From the NCBI GenBank assembly GCA_900316035.1, contig ONBI01000006.1:1-44762 (forward strand): 44,762 nt of DNA, read 5' to 3'. Shown here piece by piece: positions 32,016 to 39,781 of the stretch. Under the pieces are notes generated by a model. The model saw nothing but the letters and a program-made list of their open reading frames with translations. It was not told where the DNA came from and ran no database searches. Each line of letters begins with the position of its first letter. The first letter of the stretch is position 1. The stretch comes from an uncultured Eubacteriales bacterium (GTDB lineage Bacteria > Bacillota_I > Bacilli_A > RFN20 > CAG-288). A program made the translations under genes and the position numbers.

Positions 32016-34427
32016 TTATTTTCCCTTTTTCGCCATCATCTTATGTAACCCTTTGAAGAAGTGACCATTGACCATCTCGAGTACACCTTCTGCTAATTTG
32101 TAGGAGAAAGACCCCGCAGAGGAGAAGGAGAGAGAACGGAGGGAGTTATAAGGCATGAGTTCGGCGATGAAGACACCGGCTTTTTCTTCTCTGCCTCTTT
32201 GCTCTGGATCTTTGATGTGTTTGGCTTTTTTGACTTTGTGTTTTCCTACCCACACGGTCATCTTTCTAAACTTTTTACCGAAGGAAGTATTGAAGTAAGC
32301 AATCGGTGTTTCTAAGGTATAAGGCTTCGTGATAGTGTCATCTTTCTTTTCTCTTTCTAAGAGGGAATAGAATTCCTCATCGGTAAGAGAATAAGAAAGC
32401 ATCTTTTCTTTCAAAGCAGGAGATATTTCTTCATCCATCTTTTCACCGGCTAAGGAAATCTCCTTCTGAAGTATCAAGGATTCACTGGAAGAACCGACAT
32501 AGATAGCGTAGGTTCCGTCTTCCAACACGAACTCTTTCTTCTGCGGCACATAGACCTTTAAGGCAGAGAAAGGAATACGGACTTCGATTCTCTTTTCTTC
32601 GCTGGGTTTCAGATTATCTTTGGAGAATCCTTTCAGCTCTCGGATAGGGCGGAGGAGAGAAGAGTCTTTCTTGCCGACATAGACTTCGGAGATTTCTTTT
32701 CCTTCTCTATTCCCTGTGTTCTTGACGGTATAAGAAACAAGAACACTATCTTCTTCCTGCTTTACTTCTAAGTCAGAATAGGAGAAGGTTGTATAGCTGA
32801 GACCATATCCGAAGGGGAAAGCAAACTTCTTTGATCCTTCTTTCGCTTCTCTATAACCGACGAATAATCCTTCTTTATAGAGATAAGTGAGCTGTGGTTT
32901 GAACTCTTTTCCATAAGGAACTTCTTCGTAGGATTGATAGAAGCTTTCAGCTAGTTTGCCGCTCGGATTCTCTTCTCCCAGAAGCAAGGACACTAAGGCA
33001 TTTCCGCCTTCCTGTCCCGGTAATCCACAATAGAGAAGAGCATTGATCTTCTCTAAGCAAGGAATCTCCATCACTCCTCCACCATAAAGGAGGACGATGA
33101 TTCTTTTTCCAGAAGGTATTTTTTCTAATAAGGAAATCTGATTCTTTGGAAGCTTGATCGATTTACGGTCATAACCTTCGCTATCGTCGGTTCCTCTTTC
33201 GCCTAAGAAAAGAAGAATCGTATCGGCTTTTGTAGCAGCTTCCAAAGCTTTCTTTTCTAACTTTGGATTCGGTTCCTTTTCTCTTTCCTGATAGCCTTCT
33301 TCATAGGTATAAGAGATACCTCTCTTCTGGAAGACTTCCTCTAAGGTTTCTTTTTTATAGGAGTGGATCATCGAAGAACCACCACCTTGATAATGTTCTT
33401 CTTTGAACGGAGAACCGAGGATGAGAACCTTCTCTTCTTTGAATAAAGGAAGTGTGTTGTTCTCATTCTTCAATAAGACCATAGATTCAAGGGAAATCCG
33501 ATAAGCAAGCTTATCATCCTCTTCGAAGATGCTCTTATCTTTTACGCTCTTATCCACCTTGCTTGCTTTATCCAAAGCACGTAAGATTCTGCGGTCGCTC
33601 TCTTCTTCTCTTTGGGCAAGAAGAGAATCCTTTTTTATGGCTTCTTCGACTTTCTCTGGATTCTCTTCTATGCAGCCGGGCATCTCAAGATCCATGCCTT
33701 CTTTTAAAGCTTCCACACGGTCCTCAGTTCCTCCCCAATCCGACATTACTAATCCATCGAATCCCCACTCTTTGCGGAGAACCTCCTGAAGCAGATAATC
33801 GTTCTGACAGCAGAAAGCAGAGTTGACCTGGTTATAACCTGTCATCAAGGATCCCGGATGCGCATGTCGGATCGCCATCTGGAAAGGGAGGAGATAGATT
33901 TCTCTCATGACTCTTTCTTCACAGAGAGAGTCGGAAGAGAAACGGAAAGATTCGTTATTGTTTAAAGCGTAGTGCTTCACGCAGGCTCCGACCCCTTCTC
34001 CCTGTAAGCCCTCGATATAGGAGATAGCGAGTTTTCCCGTCAGGATAGGATCTTCCGAATAATATTCGAAGTTACGTCCGTTGAGAGGATTTCTCTTGAT
34101 GTTGATGGCAGGTCCTAAAAGGATATCGACATCGTAGTATTTGGCTTCTTTTCCTAAAGCCTTTCCCATCTCGTTGAGCAGGGCAGGAGACCAGGTATTA
34201 CCGAGGTTTGCTCCGACCGGAAAACAGGTAGAAGGGAGAGTGTGATCGACCCCGGAGACTGCTCCGGCATTCGGGTCTTCTTTTCTTACACCGATCGGTC
34301 CATCCGAGAGTTTTAAGGAAGGAATCCCTAAACGGGGAATCGCATACGTCTCCATATTCTTCGCACCGGAAAGGAGTTTTGCTTTTTCTTCCGGTGTCAG
34401 CTCTTTGACTTTCTCTTCGTAGGACAT
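32016..34427 (-). CDS. GH3 beta-glucosidase
   Basis: An 803-residue family 3 glycoside hydrolase. Domain 1 is a TIM barrel with LKLSDGPIGVR, RNPLNGRNFEYYSEDP and KHYALNNNE (Lys 151-His 152), and the nucleophile Asp 230 in GLVMSDWGG. Domain 2 is the alpha/beta sandwich (ILLFLGERGTDDSEGYDR) that brings the acid/base. A fibronectin type III-like domain follows (GKEISEVYVGK), with about 110 extra charged residues at the end. There is no signal peptide, so it acts inside the cell. GGAGG precedes ATG 34427. It heads the three-gene operon, so the glucose left after rhamnose removal could be released by this enzyme. Confidence 0.95.
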   Translation of the reverse strand: MSYEEKVKELTPEEKAKLLSGAKNMETYAIPRLGIPSLKLSDGPIGVRKEDPNAGAVSGVDHTLPSTCFPVGANLGNTWSPALLNEMGKALGKEAKYYDVDILLGPAINIKRNPLNGRNFEYYSEDPILTGKLAISYIEGLQGEGVGACVKHYALNNNESFRFSSDSLCEERVMREIYLLPFQMAIRHAHPGSLMTGYNQVNSAFCCQNDYLLQEVLRKEWGFDGLVMSDWGGTEDRVEALKEGMDLEMPGCIEENPEKVEEAIKKDSLLAQREEESDRRILRALDKASKVDKSVKDKSIFEEDDKLAYRISLESMVLLKNENNTLPLFKEEKVLILGSPFKEEHYQGGGSSMIHSYKKETLEEVFQKRGISYTYEEGYQEREKEPNPKLEKKALEAATKADTILLFLGERGTDDSEGYDRKSIKLPKNQISLLEKIPSGKRIIVLLYGGGVMEIPCLEKINALLYCGLPGQEGGNALVSLLLGEENPSGKLAESFYQSYEEVPYGKEFKPQLTYLYKEGLFVGYREAKEGSKKFAFPFGYGLSYTTFSYSDLEVKQEEDSVLVSYTVKNTGNREGKEISEVYVGKKDSSLLRPIRELKGFSKDNLKPSEEKRIEVRIPFSALKVYVPQKKEFVLEDGTYAIYVGSSSESLILQKEISLAGEKMDEEISPALKEKMLSYSLTDEEFYSLLEREKKDDTITKPYTLETPIAYFNTSFGKKFRKMTVWVGKHKVKKAKHIKDPEQRGREEKAGVFIAELMPYNSLRSLSFSSAGSFSYKLAEGVLEMVNGHFFKGLHKMMAKKGK

Positions 34428-34447
34428 ACTCTCATCCTCCTGTTTTG

Positions 34448-34476
34448 CCTATAGTTTAATGAGATAGCGCTTTCAA
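34448..34476 (-). promoter_or_regulatory. Promoter of the glycoside operon
   Basis: On the minus strand TTGAAA (34476-34471) and TATAGG (34453-34448) with a 17-bp spacer, placed 20 bp before ATG 34427 including the GGAGG. Confidence 0.6.
34462..34475 (-). promoter_or_regulatory. CcpA cre box over the glycoside operon promoter
   Basis: TGAAAGCGCTATCT on the minus strand fits the cre consensus TGWNANCGNTNNCW at every position. It overlaps the -35 and the spacer, so CcpA would repress the operon directly. Confidence 0.7.
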
Positions 34477-34480
34477 ATCT

Positions 34481-34515
34481 ATTAAAATTGTCTTATTATT
34501 ATTAAAAGTGTCTCA
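34481..34515 (+). promoter_or_regulatory. Tandem AraC-like sites between the glycoside operon and its regulator
   Basis: ATTAAAATTGTCTTA (34481-34495) recurs as ATTAAAAGTGTCTCA (34501-34515), a 20-bp direct repeat matching 16 of 20 bases. Direct repeats about two turns apart are the usual AraC target. They end 5 bp upstream of the glycoside operon -35, as expected for an activator, and overlap the region before the regulator's own start. Confidence 0.55.
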
Positions 34516-34518
34516 TTT

Positions 34519-35712
34519 ATGGAAAACCAAGACTTGTTTTATCTTACGGATACGATGGCTTCGTTAGCAGGGATTCCTGTCCGTATTTATCAAGGAAAAG
34601 AGAAGATTCATTACTCTTCTATGCTTTCTTTCCCTGTAGATCCTGTTACAGGAGAAGAAGAGAAAGTCTTCTCCTTAAAGGATAAGGTCGGTTATTTCTA
34701 TACCGAAGATTTCTATTATTACGTTTATGTGAAATCCAAAGAGAAAACGATTGTTTTAGGTCCTTCCCGTTTTAGGAAACAGAACAAACAGGAACAGAGA
34801 GACATCGCTTTCCGTTTAGGTTTAGATGAAGAAGATACTATCTCCTTCTGTAGTGCTCTAGATCAACTGATGCCTTTCCCGATGGAATCGTTGCTTCAGG
34901 TAGCTCTTGCTTTGAATCTTGTTCTCAACGGGGAAAGAAAGAGTCTGACCGAATTTCTTCTTCCTTCTCTTCCGAAGGAAAAAGAAGAAGTGAACGAAAG
35001 TCCGAAGACCGGAGAAGATCAGCAAGAAAACTACGGCCACAACACCCTCAATATCGAAAAGAAGCTCCTCTTCTATGTTTCTCATGGAGATAAAGAAGGA
35101 TTAGACCATTTTCTTCAATCGATGCCGGCTATTCGACCAGGGTTACTTTCCGATAACGCTCTAAGAGAAAGAAAGAATCTCTTTATTGTCATTGCAACCT
35201 TAGTCTCTAGAGCGGCTATCGAGGGAGGACTTGATAGCGAAGACGCATTCACACTATCGGATCTTTATATTCAGCGCTCGGAGCTGGTTCATGAAATATA
35301 CGAGATAAACTCGCTGATTTTCCGGATGATCTCCGACTATACCGAAAGGGTAGCATCGTTAAAGACAGTCTCTTCCTCTCCTTTGGTTCAGCAAGTCTAT
35401 ACCTATGTTCAGAAACATATCTCCGAAGATTGCTCGATAGATGAAATAGCGGCAGCCGTTTTTCTTTCCCGCAGTCGGCTCTGCACCAAGTTCAGAGAGG
35501 AGAGCGGAAAGACCGTGAAAGACTTCGTTATGGAACAGAAGATTGCGGAAGCAAAGAAACTTCTTGTTGTAACTACGCATCCTCTTTCGCAGATCAGCAC
35601 CTACTTAGGTTTTTCTTCCCAAAGCTATTTCAATGCGGTCTTCCGTAAGGCTGTCGGTCTTTCTCCACGGGCTTATCGGGAGAAGAATACCGGTTCGGAA
35701 GAAGCACATTAA
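34519..35712 (+). CDS. AraC-family regulator of the glycoside operon
   Basis: A 397-residue regulator with two regions. The N-terminal 270 residues are a putative sensor beginning MENQDLFYLTDTMASLAGIP, with no recognised sugar cupin; it resembles the N-terminal part of larger AraC regulators of Bacillota. The C-terminal region from about residue 292 is the paired helix-turn-helix: CSIDEIAAAVFLSRSRLCTK and HPLSQISTYLGFSSQSYFNA with the closing VGLSPRAYR. The gene is divergent from the GH3-transporter-GH78 operon across 91 bp containing its likely binding sites. It should activate that operon on a glycoside signal. ATG 34519 has no clear ribosome site. Confidence 0.88.
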   Translation: MENQDLFYLTDTMASLAGIPVRIYQGKEKIHYSSMLSFPVDPVTGEEEKVFSLKDKVGYFYTEDFYYYVYVKSKEKTIVLGPSRFRKQNKQEQRDIAFRLGLDEEDTISFCSALDQLMPFPMESLLQVALALNLVLNGERKSLTEFLLPSLPKEKEEVNESPKTGEDQQENYGHNTLNIEKKLLFYVSHGDKEGLDHFLQSMPAIRPGLLSDNALRERKNLFIVIATLVSRAAIEGGLDSEDAFTLSDLYIQRSELVHEIYEINSLIFRMISDYTERVASLKTVSSSPLVQQVYTYVQKHISEDCSIDEIAAAVFLSRSRLCTKFREESGKTVKDFVMEQKIAEAKKLLVVTTHPLSQISTYLGFSSQSYFNAVFRKAVGLSPRAYREKNTGSEEAH

Positions 35713-35735
35713 CTCTCTCATTTTTGCCTGTTCAA

Positions 35736-35764
35736 TTTACTTGATTCTGTCCTCTTTCTATAAT
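35736..35764 (+). promoter_or_regulatory. Promoter of the EAL gene pair
   Basis: TTTACT (35736-35741) and a perfect TATAAT (35759-35764) with a 17-bp spacer, leaving a leader of about 84 bases before ATG 35855. Confidence 0.6.
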
Positions 35765-35854
35765 GGGAAGGGCCGAACTATAAAACACCCCCTTTCTTCA
35801 ACTTTTCTAACGGGATGAGATGACTTTTTCGGAAGTGGAAAACGGATTAGACCG

Positions 35855-37777
35855 ATGATATTCAATATCAATTTCGGATTGAAGCTATCGGCTGGGGCTC
35901 TCTCTTTACTCTGCTTTTTCCTTGGACTCAAAAACTTTCATCTTCGTTCGATTCACTTGCTCCCTTATCTCGCTTTAGTTCTGAATATCATTCTTTGCTC
36001 GGCAGTTTCCGCAACTCTTTCTTATTATGAAATCTATCCGGAAGGTATCCGTGATGCGGTAAGAGATGTTTTAGAAAACATCTATACTTACATCCATGAT
36101 TTTCTTCCGTATCTCCTATTACTTTATATGTTCCACATCTTCTCTATCCACTATCACCAGAACAAAATTCTCTATGTTGTAACTTCCTTACCTCTCTTCT
36201 TCCTTGAGATTGCGGTTACGATCAATTTCTTTTATCCGATTCTTTACCGGTATCAGGATCACAGCTATCAGAGATTGGATGGATGGATCTCCTTGGTTCT
36301 GGTGACTGCTCTTTATTATTTAGCTACTTATTTCTTTACGTATCTTCATCGAAAAGCGTTACCTTTGAATTCCTATCGTTTCCTGGTTCTTGCTTATTCC
36401 TTACCTTTGATTGGTATTGCGGTACAACTCTTTGCTAATATCAAAGCCGAACTTTTCGGAGAAGCTTTATCTCTCTTGATTCTTTATTTCTCGTTGGAGA
36501 GTAACGACGGAGAGATTGATTTCTCCTCGGATTCCTATAACGAAGAAGCCTTGATGAACGAAATCCGAGGAAGAGTGAATATGAAACAGCCCTTCACTCT
36601 GATTGATATCCGTTTATTAAGTACTGATGGAACTTTCTCTTTATTCTCCCCAGAAGAAAAGAGAGATATGGCATTAGCAATTCTCAAAGAGATCAAGAAG
36701 CTTTATCGTCCTTCTTCCGTGTATGTCTGGAACGAAGAAAGATATTATCTCTGCTTACGGAAAAGCAAAGAAGAGTGTAACGAAGACGTTACAAGACTTA
36801 GACAACAGGTAGAGAAAGATTATCTTCTGAATGCTTCTTTGACAATATCCGTGAAACTATCCTTCACTCTTCTTTCCTATCCGGATCCTTTAGCGAATGA
36901 AGATGAACTGTTCCGTTATCTTCTCAATCCGCAGGAAACCTCCTTAGGAGAAGAGAAAAAAGAAGATAATCCGGAAGAGAACTTCTACCATCGGAAACGT
37001 TCCGTTCTGATCGGAGAAGCTATTCAGAATGCTTTGGATAACAATCGTTTCACCCTCGATTATCAACCTATCTATCCGAAAGATTCTTCTACTCCGGTTG
37101 CTTTAGAGACCTTCCTCCGTTTAGAAGATCCTATCTTAGGAAAAATATCACCTGCGGAGATCTTCCCGATAGCGAAACAGAATGGGTCTCTCCCTTCCTT
37201 AGGAGAGCGACATCTGGAGATTGCAGCTTCCTTCTATGCGAAGAATCACTTAGAGCAGTACGGAATCAAACACATTTTTGTCAAAATCAGTGAAATTGAG
37301 CTATATAACGAAGCTCTTCCGGAAATCTATCAAGCAATCCTTTCAACGTATTCTTTAGAGCCTTCTCTCTTTGCTCTCGAAGTCAATGAACGGGAAACTT
37401 CTTTTTCCGATACGGCTTTGAAGAGCATGCTGAAAGCTTTACAGGACGATGGATTCCCTATCGTCTACGATAACTTCGGTGATGATTCCACGAACCTCAT
37501 TCAGCTTCTTTCTTCTTCAATCGAAGGCGTCAAGATCGATCGGAAGATCCTTTGGGAAGCGATGGAAGACGATAATAGAAGACTGTTACTGAAGAACATT
37601 CTGAAAGCCTTGAAGAATAACGGTAAGACCATCTATCAATCCGGTGTAGAGACCAAAGAAGAGGAGGAGTTTGCTCTCACCTATGCGGTCGATTATCTTC
37701 AGGGTTATTACTTCAGCCATCCTTTACCGGAGAAAGAGATACTTCCTTTCTTAGCAAAAGGAGGAAGAAAAGCATGA
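35855..37777 (+). CDS. Membrane protein with degenerate EAL domain
   Basis: A 640-residue protein with about seven spans in residues 10-215, a relic GGDEF-like region (about 240-350, where the signature position reads VWNEERYYLCL) and an EAL-fold domain (about 385-630). Compared with active phosphodiesterases, Glu 418 (ETFLR), Glu 509, Asp 539, Lys 560 and Gln 616 are kept. The metal-ligand Asn is Lys 477, the second Asp of DDFG is Asn 540 and the Glu of EGVE is Ser 596. Cleavage of c-di-GMP is therefore unlikely. It may bind the nucleotide or act through the neighbouring intact EAL protein, whose start it overlaps by ATGA. The N-terminal membrane part may sense a ligand. Confidence 0.85.
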   Translation: MIFNINFGLKLSAGALSLLCFFLGLKNFHLRSIHLLPYLALVLNIILCSAVSATLSYYEIYPEGIRDAVRDVLENIYTYIHDFLPYLLLLYMFHIFSIHYHQNKILYVVTSLPLFFLEIAVTINFFYPILYRYQDHSYQRLDGWISLVLVTALYYLATYFFTYLHRKALPLNSYRFLVLAYSLPLIGIAVQLFANIKAELFGEALSLLILYFSLESNDGEIDFSSDSYNEEALMNEIRGRVNMKQPFTLIDIRLLSTDGTFSLFSPEEKRDMALAILKEIKKLYRPSSVYVWNEERYYLCLRKSKEECNEDVTRLRQQVEKDYLLNASLTISVKLSFTLLSYPDPLANEDELFRYLLNPQETSLGEEKKEDNPEENFYHRKRSVLIGEAIQNALDNNRFTLDYQPIYPKDSSTPVALETFLRLEDPILGKISPAEIFPIAKQNGSLPSLGERHLEIAASFYAKNHLEQYGIKHIFVKISEIELYNEALPEIYQAILSTYSLEPSLFALEVNERETSFSDTALKSMLKALQDDGFPIVYDNFGDDSTNLIQLLSSSIEGVKIDRKILWEAMEDDNRRLLLKNILKALKNNGKTIYQSGVETKEEEEFALTYAVDYLQGYYFSHPLPEKEILPFLAKGGRKA

Positions 37778-39702
37778 GAGATTCTTTCTTCGGAATGGAA
37801 GCTTCCACCATCTTCATCGCTTTCTGTTCTCTTCTCTATCTCTTGATGGGAAAGAGACTTCCTCGCTATGAACAACGTAGAACTTTCCTGCTTTTGATTC
37901 TGGATGTTCTTATCTCTGCCGTTTTCTCTTTCACCTTCCAGATTGTTTTACATTCGCTTCATTTAAGGCACTATGAATTACGTATGACCTTGATGTCGGT
38001 CTATTACGGAGTCCATATCTTCTTACCACCGCTGTTCTTCCACTACACTCTCCTAATGGACGGAACTCTTTATAAGTATCCGCGCAAGTATCGCTTCGTG
38101 ATTTATCTTCCGAATCTAATTCCGATTGTTCTTCTCATTATCAACGGTTTCCATCCGTTCCTCTTTGATATCACCGAGGATGTCGAACTCGTACAGATGA
38201 TGATCTATCCTCTCTTCTTGGTCGGTATTATTTATCTTCTGCTTTCGATTATGGATTTCATCCACCGTTCTTCTCTCTTACGGAGAAGAGATAAGATTGC
38301 TTACTTTGCGGCGTTAGCGGTTTATATCACTTCCTTTATTCTTCAGTTCTATCTCACGGAACTCCGTATTGAACTATTAGGAGCTATCTCCGCTCTTTTG
38401 ATTCTCGAAATCCTATCCGAAGCCGATGGTTCACTTTCTTCTCCGACAAGTGGCGTTCTTTCTTCTACTGCCTTCAAAGGAAAACTGTCTCAGTTCTTAG
38501 CGTTACATATCCCATGTGAAATCATCTCTGCCCGTATTGCTAACCTCTCGGTCGCTTATTCGATATTAGGATTGAATAAGAGCACCGCCTTAGCCAGAAA
38601 AATGGGAGAAAGACTTTTCTTCCTCCATAAGTGTGAAGATATCTTCACTTACCAAGTCGAAGATGACCGGTTTGTCTTCTTGATCTTAGGTGGCTTTGAA
38701 AAGAATCGGAAAACCATCTACGAAGGAATACAGAATACGGTGGATCATCCCGATCAGGTACTAGGTGTACCTTTCCGGATGGAAGCGATGGTGATGGATC
38801 TTAAAGTTCCGGAGGATGCTACTTCCTTAAGTGAAGTGATGGCTTTATTCCGAAACGAAAGAACATTACCAGTGAGAAAATCCCTCAATCTTCTTCCGCG
38901 AGAAGGGGTTGAGGATCTGAAGAAAGATCTGAAGATTCTTTCCGCGGTAAGAAGAAAAATAGAGAGAAAAGAAATCGAAGTCTATTATCAACCGATCTAT
39001 TCGGTCGAAGAGAAGAGGGTTGTAGCCGCCGAAGCCCTGCTCCGTCTCAAAGACGAAGAACTCGGTTATCTGAGACCGGACAAAGTCGTCCATCTTGCCG
39101 AACACAACAATCTCATCTCCGCCTTGGATCAGGCGGTCTTAGACAAAGTCTGTACTTTCTTAGAATCCGGAAAACCGCAGAAAGAAGGAATTTCCTATCT
39201 CGAAGTGAATCTTTCTCTTTATGAGATGCTCTCTCCGCATCTCAGTGAGCAGTATCTAGCTATCCTTCAGAAGCATCATGTTCCGGTGAACCGGATCAAC
39301 CTGGAATTTTTAGAGACAGCCGATAGTAACTTCCCTGTTTTTGAAGAGAGAAAGAAAGCTTTGAAAGATGCCGGATTCTCTCTTTCTCTCGATGATTTCG
39401 GAACAGAGTATTCCAATATGGAAAGACTCTTCACCAACGATTTCCGCAATATCAAGATTGATAAAGGACTCCTTTGGAACGCCATGAAAGATAAGAACAC
39501 CAAAGAGCTTCTTTCTTCCTTGATTTCGATGCTGAGGAAAATGGGTTTCAACGTCATTCAGGAAGGCGTAGAGAATAAAGAGCAGCTCGATTTTGTTTCT
39601 TCCTGTGGTGCCAATCTGATTCAAGGATACTATTTCTCTTCGGCTCTTCCGGAAGAGGATTTCTTAGAGTATCTTCAGCACTTCTCTCTGAAACAGGAAT
39701 AA
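37774..39702 (+). CDS. Membrane EAL-domain c-di-GMP phosphodiesterase
   Basis: A 642-residue membrane protein of the same build as its upstream neighbour: about seven spans (10-215), a GGDEF-like region lacking the signature (YQVEDDRFVFL, 293-303) and a C-terminal EAL domain (about 390-640). All expected catalytic residues are present: Glu 420 (AEALLR), Asn 479, Glu 511, Asp 540-541 (DDFGTEYS), Lys 561, Glu 597 (EGVE) and Gln 617. It should hydrolyse c-di-GMP to pGpG at the inner face of the membrane, under control of the membrane sensor. Translation is coupled to the inactive partner, suggesting equal amounts and possibly a heterodimer. No diguanylate cyclase occurs in the window. Confidence 0.92.
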   Translation: MRDSFFGMEASTIFIAFCSLLYLLMGKRLPRYEQRRTFLLLILDVLISAVFSFTFQIVLHSLHLRHYELRMTLMSVYYGVHIFLPPLFFHYTLLMDGTLYKYPRKYRFVIYLPNLIPIVLLIINGFHPFLFDITEDVELVQMMIYPLFLVGIIYLLLSIMDFIHRSSLLRRRDKIAYFAALAVYITSFILQFYLTELRIELLGAISALLILEILSEADGSLSSPTSGVLSSTAFKGKLSQFLALHIPCEIISARIANLSVAYSILGLNKSTALARKMGERLFFLHKCEDIFTYQVEDDRFVFLILGGFEKNRKTIYEGIQNTVDHPDQVLGVPFRMEAMVMDLKVPEDATSLSEVMALFRNERTLPVRKSLNLLPREGVEDLKKDLKILSAVRRKIERKEIEVYYQPIYSVEEKRVVAAEALLRLKDEELGYLRPDKVVHLAEHNNLISALDQAVLDKVCTFLESGKPQKEGISYLEVNLSLYEMLSPHLSEQYLAILQKHHVPVNRINLEFLETADSNFPVFEERKKALKDAGFSLSLDDFGTEYSNMERLFTNDFRNIKIDKGLLWNAMKDKNTKELLSSLISMLRKMGFNVIQEGVENKEQLDFVSSCGANLIQGYYFSSALPEEDFLEYLQHFSLKQE

Positions 39703-39749
39703 TCCGTTTTCTGCAAACGTTTCTTTACCCCGAAAACAAGAAACTTCTT

Positions 39750-39755
39750 TATAAT
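39750..39755 (+). promoter_or_regulatory. -10 box of uvrA
   Basis: Perfect TATAAT, 26 bp ahead of ATG 39782, with GGAG between. No clear -35 or LexA box. Confidence 0.45.
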
Positions 39756-39781
39756 TAAGAGGTAACTTTTTGGAGTGTGCT

